Below the pieces are notes generated by a model that was given only the letters and a program-made list of their open reading frames with translations, searched no databases and was not told where the DNA came from. Shown piece after piece: positions 54,051-62,008 of a DNA stretch of 64,000 nt (position 1 is the stretch's first letter; every line of letters starts with the position of its first letter). The position numbers and the translations under genes were made by a program. This DNA is from Phycisphaerae bacterium (GTDB taxonomy: Bacteria; Planctomycetota; Phycisphaerae; UBA1845): positions 320,637 through 384,636 of the forward strand of contig JAJDEB010000034.1 of NCBI GenBank assembly GCA_029260015.1, given 5' to 3'.

Positions 54051-55196
54051 ATGGCCAGCCTCATCAAACGCAACGGAACATTCTACCTGCAATGGTACGT
54101 CGGCGCAAAGATTCGCCGCCAGAGCTTGCGAACCAAGACCCTGCAAGTCGCCAAAGAGAAGCTGCGGCAATTCCAATCAGCCCAGCATCGCGGCATCGAT
54201 GATTCATTGCCCACCCGCACACCCATCGCCGATGTCATCACTGCCTACGTGGATCACATCCGCGACGTCAAGACGCCCAAGAGCGCTCAGACGGACGTCT
54301 ACTATCTGCGAGAGGCGTTCGGCCCGATCTGCCCGTCCCTGCAAATCACCAGCCGCAGAGTGACCGAGAATTCCCGCAGGCGTCTACGCAAGCCCGGCCA
54401 GGATCGTCGCTGTCGTCAACCAATAATTTCCGCTGACTACTTTGAATCGATCACAACCGCCGACGTAGCCACATTTATTCATGCGCACAAACGCTCGCGT
54501 GGCCTAGCGCCCAAGACGGCCAACCGCTATCGCGAAATCATCGTGCGAATCTTCAATTGGGCGATCAAACACGAGGGAATTCGAATGCCTGGGGGGAGCA
54601 ATCCCGCCGCTGTAGTTGAGCGATTCAAGGAACCAGCACCTGAGATTCGATACTTAGACCTTCCGCAAATCGACGAACAGCTTTCCGCATTTCACAAATC
54701 CCTTCAGATCCAAGCAATGGTCGCAACCTTGATTTATGCAGGCCTGCGCCGGGCTGAACTGCTTTGGCTCACGCACGATGACGTAAGACTAATAAATGGG
54801 GGCCAAGGCGTAATCCTCGTCTGTGCAAAGTCCGTCTACGGTGAATTCTGGCAGCCCAAAACCAAGCAAAACCGAGCCATTCCCATCAGTACCGCACTAA
54901 GGACATTCCTCAATTTGTATTCTCGTTGCCATTCGACAAGTCAGTGGTACTTTCCAAGCCCTACGGGAGCGCGGTGGGATGAAGATAATTTTTCGGCAAG
55001 ACTTCGAGAGCAGAATCGCTCATTCGGATTAAACTGGACTTGCCTTGATTATCGGCATACGTTTGGAAGCCAACTAGCCCAGAAGGGACTCAGCCTCTTC
55101 AAGATCAGTTCCTTAATGGGCAATTCGCCGCAAATCTGCCGCAAGCATTATTCTGTGCTAGACAATTACGCACTGAGCGGTGATATTTCGTTCTAG
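54051..55196 (+). CDS. int: Tyrosine recombinase/integrase of the island
   Basis: 381 residues from the ATG at 54051 with AAGGAG upstream. An N-terminal arm-binding domain (MASLIKRNGTFYLQWYVGAK) and a core-binding SAM-like domain precede the catalytic domain. Box I is IYAGLRRAELLWL with the first catalytic Arg; the Lys is in KTKQNRAIP; box II is LDYRHTFGSQLAQKG with the second Arg; the Tyr nucleophile is in RKHYSVL. The His of HxxR is Leu, and the LGH His is Asn (MGN), variations seen in some integrases. Placed directly after the tRNA, it should catalyse integration at the 43-bp site. Confidence 0.95.
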   Translation: MASLIKRNGTFYLQWYVGAKIRRQSLRTKTLQVAKEKLRQFQSAQHRGIDDSLPTRTPIADVITAYVDHIRDVKTPKSAQTDVYYLREAFGPICPSLQITSRRVTENSRRRLRKPGQDRRCRQPIISADYFESITTADVATFIHAHKRSRGLAPKTANRYREIIVRIFNWAIKHEGIRMPGGSNPAAVVERFKEPAPEIRYLDLPQIDEQLSAFHKSLQIQAMVATLIYAGLRRAELLWLTHDDVRLINGGQGVILVCAKSVYGEFWQPKTKQNRAIPISTALRTFLNLYSRCHSTSQWYFPSPTGARWDEDNFSARLREQNRSFGLNWTCLDYRHTFGSQLAQKGLSLFKISSLMGNSPQICRKHYSVLDNYALSGDISF

Positions 55197-55246
55197 TCTT
55201 TCCACAGACGTTTTGCTGAATACGAATCGAGTGACACTGATTTCAA

Positions 55247-57322
55247 ATGAAGAAGAAAAAGCAAAGCTCAAAGGCAAAAACGCAATCCTCGCACTCCCGC
55301 CTACCAAAAAATGCACTGTCAAAATTAGATCTCGGCCAGGCATTTGCAGAATATGATCATGTTCGAACAAACCCCGACGTTGTTGTCCAGACCCCTGCAC
55401 TGCGCCAAGCCCTAGACTCTGAGTCATCCAAGCTCTTTTTCGTCGGCAGACGCGGAACGGGCAAGACAACAATTACGATTGCACTTGCGCGCAACAACAA
55501 GCGAGTGCTGCGCATTTATCCACAGATATTCTCGCCCTTGAAATCACAACTCGCTGGTTTGGACTTCAGCAACACACATACACCCGGATTCCGCACTCTG
55601 ATTGCTGCGTTTCGCCTCGCATTACACCACCAATTGCTTGAATTGCTGCAGAGAGAATCATGGACTGCTCCCCAGGAGTTCTCGGAAATGTTTGCCGCGC
55701 AGCGTAGGCGAATGCCTGAATTCGACTTTGACCTCGCGTGCGTACAATATGCGTCAGACTTACTCAAACCTGTACGGGAGAAGGACGACAAGACTTGGCT
55801 TAAGAAGCTCAAGAAGGTCCAAACTTTTGGTCATGCACTTGCCGACAGCGCGAGCTTTCCGAAGAACCATCTGTCAATTGTGATCGACAAAGTCGATGAC
55901 GCATGGGACGGTTCAACCGAATCCGTCATCTATCTCGTTGCTCTCATGCATGCAGCTCTCGAAGTGTCTAGCCACATAGATTGGGCGCGCGTACTCGTTT
56001 TCTTGCGTGAGAACGTCTTTGAGCGAGTCCGTGCATCTGATACCGAATTCGCCCGTTTGGAAACATGCGTCCTGGGTCTTGATTGGACTCGTCCGCAACT
56101 TCGAGAAATGCTTGAGCGGCGCATGAATTTACCATTCAACACCCGCCTCGCAGTCGACGGAACCACATGGCAACACTTTTTTGCGCAGCCCGATCCCGCT
56201 GCCGACATGATCTTTGAGTATTGTCAATTCCGACCACGCGATGTGTTGACGTATTGTGTATTCGCCATAGAGAACGCCCAACTCGATAGCAATCTCTCGA
56301 TTGAGATAACAGATCTTCAAGCCGCTCGGAAAAGGTTTTCCGATACAAGACTTAAGGACCTCGGGGACGAGTATTCTGATAATTTTCCGCGAATTGATGA
56401 GCTGCTTTCGAGATTCTATGGACTTGGGAATAAGTATACTTATTCGGGAGCCGATGCGTTCATAGCGCGACTGCTGGCCGATGATCGCTTCACCACCCTC
56501 TGTCAAAGCTGGTTCTATCAGCACAACACACCAGAACAATTCATCACCCTGCTCTACAACATAGGCTTTTGGGGATTTGAAAAGCAATCAGGCCCACAAT
56601 TCAGATCGATGGGACCGAAGTCGACGACGCCTCCACCTATAGGTTCGAGTTCTCGCCTCGTCATTCACCCAACTTATTGCCCAGCCCTTGAACTCCCTAA
56701 GCGAGTCATTAGCAATCTTGATGATACAGAATCGTTTAATAAGCCCGGTCTATTGGTGGATTTACCTGAAGGACACAGCATCATCGACTACAGGAAGAAA
56801 CTTGAGGAGCTTCGGGATGACTTGAAAAGTTTGCCTACGGGGCCCGCTCACTACAAGAAATTTGAGGAAATTGTTGGTCAAATAATTCGCCTATGTTTCT
56901 TTCATTGGCTCCTTAATGTCCAAGAGCAGTCTCGCACTGTTGACGGATGCAATATTCGTGACTGGATCGCATCTAATCGGGCTGTGGACGGTTTTTGGGA
57001 AACCGTGAGACGCCAATACTCAGCTTCGCAGGTTCTTTGGGAATGCAAAAACTACGAGGTTTTAGATTCGGGCGCATTCCATCAGATTTCTTACTACCTT
57101 ACGAAAGAGATAGGTCGATTCGGAATAATTGCGTTCAGAGGCGAGAGAAAAAAGAAAAGCTATTATGCGCATCTGCGACGGATCTCATCGGAGAAGGATG
57201 CACTAGTGATATTGCTTGGTCAGCGCGATCTCGAAGTATTCATCAGGCAAGCCATGGGGGGGAAAGTCAAGGATTCACATATTCAGACAGTTTTTGATGA
57301 GACGATCCGGGAGATTAGCTAG
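55247..57322 (+). CDS. P-loop ATPase fused to a PD-(D/E)XK-like nuclease domain, candidate defence protein
   Basis: 691 residues. The Lys/Ser-rich N-terminus leads to a P-loop domain with VGRRGTGKTT (residues 66-75) and a Walker B-like strand LSIVIDKVDDAW near residue 211, resembling the Sll1717-type P-loop ATPases. A middle helical region of about 200 residues follows. The C-terminal 170 residues look like a restriction-endonuclease fold: Glu in FEEIVGQIIRL near 540, Asp566 in DGCNIRDW, and the E-C-K triplet (Glu599, Lys601) in LWECKNYEV. It is the first cargo gene after the integrase, 50 bp downstream. ATPase-nuclease fusions on islands often act in anti-phage defence; here this is an inference. 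No partner gene on the same strand is evident. Confidence 0.85.
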   Translation: MKKKKQSSKAKTQSSHSRLPKNALSKLDLGQAFAEYDHVRTNPDVVVQTPALRQALDSESSKLFFVGRRGTGKTTITIALARNNKRVLRIYPQIFSPLKSQLAGLDFSNTHTPGFRTLIAAFRLALHHQLLELLQRESWTAPQEFSEMFAAQRRRMPEFDFDLACVQYASDLLKPVREKDDKTWLKKLKKVQTFGHALADSASFPKNHLSIVIDKVDDAWDGSTESVIYLVALMHAALEVSSHIDWARVLVFLRENVFERVRASDTEFARLETCVLGLDWTRPQLREMLERRMNLPFNTRLAVDGTTWQHFFAQPDPAADMIFEYCQFRPRDVLTYCVFAIENAQLDSNLSIEITDLQAARKRFSDTRLKDLGDEYSDNFPRIDELLSRFYGLGNKYTYSGADAFIARLLADDRFTTLCQSWFYQHNTPEQFITLLYNIGFWGFEKQSGPQFRSMGPKSTTPPPIGSSSRLVIHPTYCPALELPKRVISNLDDTESFNKPGLLVDLPEGHSIIDYRKKLEELRDDLKSLPTGPAHYKKFEEIVGQIIRLCFFHWLLNVQEQSRTVDGCNIRDWIASNRAVDGFWETVRRQYSASQVLWECKNYEVLDSGAFHQISYYLTKEIGRFGIIAFRGERKKKSYYAHLRRISSEKDALVILLGQRDLEVFIRQAMGGKVKDSHIQTVFDETIREIS

Positions 57323-57399
57323 TTCGCCGCCCCGGCGGACTTGCGGATTTCCGTGCCGGGGCAGCATTTGCGAAGTAGAGTTTTGTTTTGATCGGCAGA

Positions 57400-57612
57400 T
57401 TAGATCTGCCGTGTTTTTTCCATTGCGTCCACCTCCTTCCGCAAATAGCGCACCATTCCGTTGCGTCCCTCTCCCAGGCACAATCGCTTTAGTCCTTCCC
57501 TTCTCGCAATCCGATCCACACTCGACCGCGAACAACGCCAACGTTCGGCCAATTCACTTGGTGAAATGTATGGCGATTCAGAATCAACTTTCTGGTCGCG
57601 ATCCTTATTCAT
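57400..57612 (-). CDS. AlpA/excisionase-like helix-turn-helix protein
   Basis: 70 residues from the ATG at 57612, which overlaps the stop of the upstream Rep-like gene by 8 bp. It has a winged HTH of the MerR/excisionase group (ISPSELAERWRCSRSSVDRI, then a wing with LGEGRNGMVRYLRKEV). Such proteins serve as excisionases or as regulators of integrase genes. It is the last gene of the minus-strand module. Likely helps island excision. Confidence 0.82.
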   Translation of the reverse strand: MNKDRDQKVDSESPYISPSELAERWRCSRSSVDRIARREGLKRLCLGEGRNGMVRYLRKEVDAMEKTRQI

Positions 57613-58831
57613 CGCTCGAACCCCGTTGCCCCGGATCGAGTCCGAGCTGAATGCTTCGAACTGCGAACGCTTCCCAGAAATCACGTTGACTCCAATGTTC
57701 GCCCAGGTCGCGCCACAACTCGACTGAAGCCCTTGCACAATCACCGATGCCAATGCGCGCGGCGTATCCGACCAAGCAGCCTGCAATGTGCGAGACATAC
57801 CAAGCCGGAGAACAATCGCCGCCGACCTTCGAGCGCTCGACATGGTTCAACTCACCGAATCCCCGCTTCTGCTCTTGCACCGCCCCCCACCACGGATGAA
57901 TCGTTCTGCGTGTTGTGTTCACATCATCCAGCAGGCGAAATGACACCCATTTCTCGGTCAGGTACTCCCACACGCCACCCAACCCCGCGATCAACCTTTG
58001 GATCGTTCCAATTTGAAACTCTCGGAGGACCTCGCGGCGCAATTGAAACTCGACTCGCCAAACATCTGCGCACGGTTCAATGCCCCAGATTGACCAGAAC
58101 CAATTCTTGTTTCCCTTGACTTCAACTTCTCTTGATTTGTCATAGATGCGAAGTTGAATCGGAGACTTGCGACCACCAACGTATGCGGTTTCGAGATTCG
58201 GCCCTCCTTCTTCGAATCGAATCTTCGAGTGACTGGGCACGCGGTATTCGCGAAGAAACTCGAGCGAGATTCCGCCAGGGATGAGGAGGTCAGCGCACAG
58301 GTCAACGCGACTTGGTTTGATTTCGAGGACTCGCCCGCCCAATTCTTCGATGCATGAACGCAGAACTTGAATCGAACCTTCGACACGCTTGTGCCAAAGA
58401 ATGTCAGCCGAAAGCGAAGCGTAAACGTTTGCCTGTCTTGCCCCAGTCTGACTCTTACCAATGAAGAGGCTCAGTTCCGGTCGCTGCAGATGGAACCGAT
58501 ACATGGGCGGCTTGCCGCTTGCGCGGATCGACCAGGGCCCGTCGCAAAAAAGAATCCCTTTTGTTCCTGCTGCTTCTGCTTTCCCTTCCTCAAGGGCTTT
58601 GTACAGCGACTGCCATCCACTTCCCCAGTTCACATGAACCGAGACATCGAGAGAATCAACCCCACATGAAAGAAGTGTCCAATCTTGTGGTCCTGTAAAG
58701 TGAGCATGGCGTGTTACAGAATTCGCCATGCCGACGGCGGCGGTCGCCGAGGCCCCTCCTGCGGAAGGGCCATCGCCGCCCCGCCCCACAGCATCCCGGT
58801 TTTCTCGTTGTCCAGATACACAATCAGCCAT
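57605..58831 (-). CDS. Replication-initiation-factor-like protein
   Basis: 408 residues from the ATG at 58831 with AGGAG upstream. A low-complexity Ala/Gly N-terminus is followed by a domain with SRVDLCADLLIPGG, PIQLRIYDKSREVE and CADVWRVEFQLRREVLREF. These resemble the Rep_trans/PF02486 replication initiation factors of small plasmids and integrative elements, which nick the origin with a Tyr. I cannot point to the nucleophilic Tyr with certainty. In the module it follows the 59-aa gene and overlaps the HTH gene. Confidence 0.75.
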   Translation of the reverse strand: MADCVSGQRENRDAVGRGGDGPSAGGASATAAVGMANSVTRHAHFTGPQDWTLLSCGVDSLDVSVHVNWGSGWQSLYKALEEGKAEAAGTKGILFCDGPWSIRASGKPPMYRFHLQRPELSLFIGKSQTGARQANVYASLSADILWHKRVEGSIQVLRSCIEELGGRVLEIKPSRVDLCADLLIPGGISLEFLREYRVPSHSKIRFEEGGPNLETAYVGGRKSPIQLRIYDKSREVEVKGNKNWFWSIWGIEPCADVWRVEFQLRREVLREFQIGTIQRLIAGLGGVWEYLTEKWVSFRLLDDVNTTRRTIHPWWGAVQEQKRGFGELNHVERSKVGGDCSPAWYVSHIAGCLVGYAARIGIGDCARASVELWRDLGEHWSQRDFWEAFAVRSIQLGLDPGQRGSSDE

Positions 58832-58925
58832 GAGCAACACTCCTGGTGCAGGTCGCACCGTTCGTTCCCATGGCTGGCTACCGTCGACGTGGGTCGACTT
58901 GGCTTGCTACCGGGTTGTTTGAGAA

Positions 58926-59105
58926 TTATCGACCAGTAACGTCCTGGTCGTTCTTTTTTTCGATTCCCTCAGGTCGGCGCACGTAGGCGCCCAACTTCTT
59001 CTTGCTTGCCGGTGCCAACTCGAGCTCGACGGACGCCCCATCTTCGCCATCGATCACAACGCGAACTGGCAGATCGCGCTTCTGAAGCCGTATTGGTCGT
59101 TTCAT
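58926..59105 (-). CDS. Small basic/acidic protein of the island module (59 aa)
   Basis: 59 residues beginning MKRPIRLQKRDLPVRVVIDG and ending in a charged tail (KKNDQDVTGR). GGAGGCGG precedes the ATG at 59105, and that ATG overlaps the stop of the RHH-like gene (ATGA), so translation is coupled. No family is recognised. The strong ribosome site and overlap make it a real gene. Confidence 0.75.
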   Translation of the reverse strand: MKRPIRLQKRDLPVRVVIDGEDGASVELELAPASKKKLGAYVRRPEGIEKKNDQDVTGR

Positions 59106-59710
59106 TTTTCCGCCTCCTCAGAACCAAACAATCCGTCGATCTTCACTTTTGGTGTGTAGCTTTCACCTCGCCAAAACGTGCTCAAAGCTTCAAGGATCAT
59201 TGCGCTAAACTCAGTCGGACACGAAGCAAACGCACTTTCAATCTCTTCGATGCACTTATCGTCTGGGCGCACAGCCTCAATTGTGGCCTCATCCACGTTC
59301 GATATTGGCCAATCGTCCGGAGGCTCTTGGTCGAGTACCTGCGGCTGCATGAAACTCTTTACAACCGTCTCGGCTGCTCCCATCTCCCGGAATTCCCCCT
59401 TCGGCCGCTTGTATCTCACGCTCGGATTCATGATCTGCCGTACGACCTCGCGAGCCAGCACCCGCAAGCGTCCCCTTGATCCGCTGGACGCATTGAGTAC
59501 GTCTGCGGCTCGCCTTACGGCAGCTTCACGAATTAGCTTTGCTGGGCTGATATTCAGACTGCCTGCAGCCTCCTCAATCAATTCGCGCTGTTGGGGCTCG
59601 AATCGAGTGCTTAGACTGCTTGTCGCTCCATCGTCAGCCTTCACGATCGATTTCGCACGCTGCTTGCTTCTGACCGCCTTGCCGGGTTGAACCTTCTTTG
59701 CTGCCGCCAT
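59102..59710 (-). CDS. Ribbon-helix-helix-like DNA-binding protein
   Basis: 202 residues from the ATG at 59710 with GAGGAG upstream. A basic N-terminus (AAAKKVQPGKAVRSKQRAKS) precedes a segment resembling DUF1778/RHH antitoxins, STRFEPQQRELIEEAAGSLN and ISPAKLIREAAVRRAADVLN. The long C-terminal part has no recognised domain. First gene of the minus-strand module of the island; a role in replication control or relaxosome formation is inferred. The nearest alternative is the antitoxin of a toxin-antitoxin pair, but no GNAT toxin follows. Confidence 0.7.
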   Translation of the reverse strand: MAAAKKVQPGKAVRSKQRAKSIVKADDGATSSLSTRFEPQQRELIEEAAGSLNISPAKLIREAAVRRAADVLNASSGSRGRLRVLAREVVRQIMNPSVRYKRPKGEFREMGAAETVVKSFMQPQVLDQEPPDDWPISNVDEATIEAVRPDDKCIEEIESAFASCPTEFSAMILEALSTFWRGESYTPKVKIDGLFGSEEAEK

Positions 59711-60108
59711 AATTAGTCTCCTCGAATTCTCAATACAAGACGAGATTACACTGTGCCTCATTGTAATGCAAGGCATGACTAAAGATTTCTTTGAACTTTT
59801 CTGGAGCATCGCCTCCGTCGCGACGGTTCCCTGCCCCTTTCGCGTGAAGTATGCGTGACGTGGGTGCCGGCGTTCCCCTCCGCTTCGCTGCGGCAAATGA
59901 AAAATCGCCCCAAGCCCCTCGGCAGCCGAACACGACAAACCGGGCGCGATTTTTCATTTGACACCAACACCAACGTCCCGAAGGGCTCCGCTAGAAAGGA
60001 ACAGGTCTCAAAAAGGCAGTACAAGGTGCAGCCCTACCGACGCTGGTGTCATTTGGCTATACTTTTGTAAGAGGATTCGGAAGCGAATACGAATCAGGAT
60101 TCAGATCA
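59711..60108. other. Island intergenic region with a nested inverted repeat
   Basis: 398 bp between the divergent module and Sel1 genes. Contains the 15-bp inverted repeat described at 59894-59960. No coding frame is convincing. Confidence 0.6.
59894..59960. other. Long inverted repeat with nested hairpin, candidate origin
   Basis: CAAATGAAAAATCGC (59894-59908) and its perfect complement GCGATTTTTCATTTG (59946-59960) enclose 37 bases containing TCGG-CAG-CCGA. It lies next to the Rep-like module. The shape suits a nicking or single-strand origin, but it could instead be a terminator or an operator. Confidence 0.4.
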
Positions 60109-61578
60109 ATGCGTGTCAAGTTACGTCACTTATCACTTATCATTTCTCTGTTCGTTGTCGCACCATCCGCGAAGTCACAAGAACAACCTCCGTCCAATCC
60201 ACCTGCAAATTCGGAAGCTTCTAGCAACGGCCTGGCCAAGATCAAAGCCGACGCAAACGCTGGTGATGCTGATGCGCAGTTCTGGCTTGGTCTAAAACTA
60301 GACCTCGGCGATGACCTTCCGGAAAATGACACGGAGGCCGCAAAGTGGTATCGCCTAGCGGCTGAACAAGGACACGCCTCAGCCCAAGTTTACCTTGCGA
60401 TATTTCTTGACAATGGAGAGGGCATTCCGAGAGAAGATGTTGAGGCCGTAAAATGGTTTCGCAGAGCCGCTGAACAAGGACACCCTTACGGACAGTCGCG
60501 ACTAGGCCTGATGCTGCTTGCTGGTGAAGGAGTCCTCGAGAACTCTCTTGAAGCAGCCAAGTGGTTTCGTAAAGCCGCTGATCAAGGAGATGAACTTGGC
60601 CAGTACGAACTCGGCATGTTGTTGCTTGAGGGTGAAGGCGTGCCCACGAACCCACCCGAAGGCGTTGAGTGGATTCGCAAGGCAGCCGAACAAGGACATA
60701 CCCTTGCCCAGTTCAACCTCGGGGCCATGTATTCAAGAGGCGAAGGCGTTCCACAAGACCTAACCGAGGCCTATAAGTGGTGTCGTAAGGCAGCGGAACA
60801 AGGATACCCATTAGCACAGCATAGAATAGCTACATGCTTCGCAAAGGGATTTGGCATAGCTCAAGACGACACCGAAGCCATAATCTGGTATCGCAAGGCC
60901 GCAGAGGCAGGAATTGCTGGCGCGCAGTTCGATCTTGCCGTAAGCTATCAGGAGGGCTTAGGCGTCCAAAAAGACGCTGCAAAAGCCATTAAATGGTATC
61001 AAAAAGCTGCCGCACAAGGAGACCCCAAAGCCCAAGTCAATCTTGGCGGTATGTACGCTGTCGGCCAAGGAGTTCCGCAAGACGACACCGAAGCTGTCAA
61101 ATGGTATCGCAAAGCAGCCGAACAAGGACATGCGGCGGGCCAGGGCAGCTTGGGCCACGCCTTCTACTTCGGCAATGGTTTGCCGCAGGACTATAGACAC
61201 GCGCTCGAATGGTTTCATAAAGCAGCAGTACAAGACGACCTGCTGGCTCAAACATATCTTGGCCAGATCTATCGCCAAGGCCACGGCATTCCGAAAGACG
61301 ATGTCGAATCGCTAAAGTGGTATCGGCGAGCCGCTGAACAAGGTTCCCCTCTAGCTCAGTACAACGTGAGCCTAGCATACTACTTTGGATTAGGTGCTCC
61401 TCAAGACTATGTACTAGCATACATGTGGATCAACATAGCTACCGCCAACGCGGATGAAGAGCAACGAACTGATTGGGCACAAATGCGCCAATCACTTGCA
61501 GATAAGATGACCAAAGAGCAAATTGCAGAAGCCCAACGCCGTTCGCGCGAATGGGTTGAAAACCACGAAAAAGAATGA
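60109..61578 (+). CDS. Secreted Sel1-repeat protein, island cargo
   Basis: 489 residues from the ATG at 60109. A signal peptide (MRVKLRHLSLIISLFVVAPSAKS) precedes about 11 Sel1-like repeats of 36 residues, each with the W-Y/F-R-K/R-A-A-x-Q-G core (for example EAAKWYRLAAEQGHASAQVY, EAVKWYRKAAEQGHAAGQGS). The last repeats lead into a helix with MRQSLADKMTKEQIAEAQRR. Sel1 proteins form solenoids that bind other proteins. It would act in the periplasm or outside. The reason for its place in the island is unknown. Confidence 0.88.
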   Translation: MRVKLRHLSLIISLFVVAPSAKSQEQPPSNPPANSEASSNGLAKIKADANAGDADAQFWLGLKLDLGDDLPENDTEAAKWYRLAAEQGHASAQVYLAIFLDNGEGIPREDVEAVKWFRRAAEQGHPYGQSRLGLMLLAGEGVLENSLEAAKWFRKAADQGDELGQYELGMLLLEGEGVPTNPPEGVEWIRKAAEQGHTLAQFNLGAMYSRGEGVPQDLTEAYKWCRKAAEQGYPLAQHRIATCFAKGFGIAQDDTEAIIWYRKAAEAGIAGAQFDLAVSYQEGLGVQKDAAKAIKWYQKAAAQGDPKAQVNLGGMYAVGQGVPQDDTEAVKWYRKAAEQGHAAGQGSLGHAFYFGNGLPQDYRHALEWFHKAAVQDDLLAQTYLGQIYRQGHGIPKDDVESLKWYRRAAEQGSPLAQYNVSLAYYFGLGAPQDYVLAYMWINIATANADEEQRTDWAQMRQSLADKMTKEQIAEAQRRSREWVENHEKE

Positions 61579-61634
61579 CCGCTCCTTCGTCGGGGTAACA
61601 CCACGGAGGTCGCTGTGAAATCCGCCCAAATCAA

Positions 61635-61652
61635 TGTACATCAGTCTGTACA
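61635..61652. repeat. TGTACA pair at the right end of the island
   Basis: TGTACATCAGTCTGTACA, two hexamers with starts 12 bp apart, like the pair at the left end (53973-53990). Confidence 0.6.
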
Positions 61653-61771
61653 TTAACCGTTGCAAAACATGGTCAAAGTGTGGTATATGTGCCTTCGGTG
61701 GCGAGAACGTAAATCTTGCTACTACCGCTAGTTGCCGACATGGCAAGCACTTAGAGTTTTGAGCGAATCAC

Positions 61772-61814
61772 GCTCATAACCCGGAGGTCACTGGTTCGAG
61801 TCCAGTCCCCGCTA
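61772..61814 (+). repeat. Attachment site attR (43-bp direct repeat)
   Basis: Identical to the tRNA-fMet 3' half at 53864-53906. The bases before it do not continue the tRNA, so this is a remnant left by integration and not a second tRNA. Confidence 0.93.
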
Positions 61815-61830
61815 TGCTCCATTGGAGATA

Positions 61831-61853
61831 CCTCGGCGCAAGCCGAGGTTTTT
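61831..61853 (+). terminator. Original chromosomal tRNA terminator, displaced by the island
   Basis: CCTCGGC-GCAA-GCCGAGG followed by TTTTT, 17 bp after attR. No gene on the plus strand ends here except the ancestral tRNA. Confidence 0.85.
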
Positions 61854-62008
61854 CATGCGCTTACATCGAATGTGAAATTGGGAAATCGCCCGCTATGAAC
61901 CCACGATCCGGGCTGAAAACGAGCACCCCGTTACGAACCCACACCAAGGGCTCAAAGCGAATAGGATTCCATCCAGGCAACGCCCGCGCAGGTCCATCTA
62001 GAGCGGGT

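Larger units (their letters stand above)
61579..62008. other. Right end of the island and flanking chromosome
   Basis: 430 bp without a credible gene. It contains the right TGTACA pair, attR and the displaced tRNA terminator. Further right, about 61890-61965, two imperfect copies of a unit with GAACCCAC...GGGCT..AAA.CGA lie 36 bp apart. Confidence 0.6.

Noticed and set aside
61772..61814. A second tRNA-Met gene at the right end of the island
   Set aside because: Only the anticodon loop to the 3' end is present; there is no 5' acceptor strand or D-arm. It is the attR remnant.
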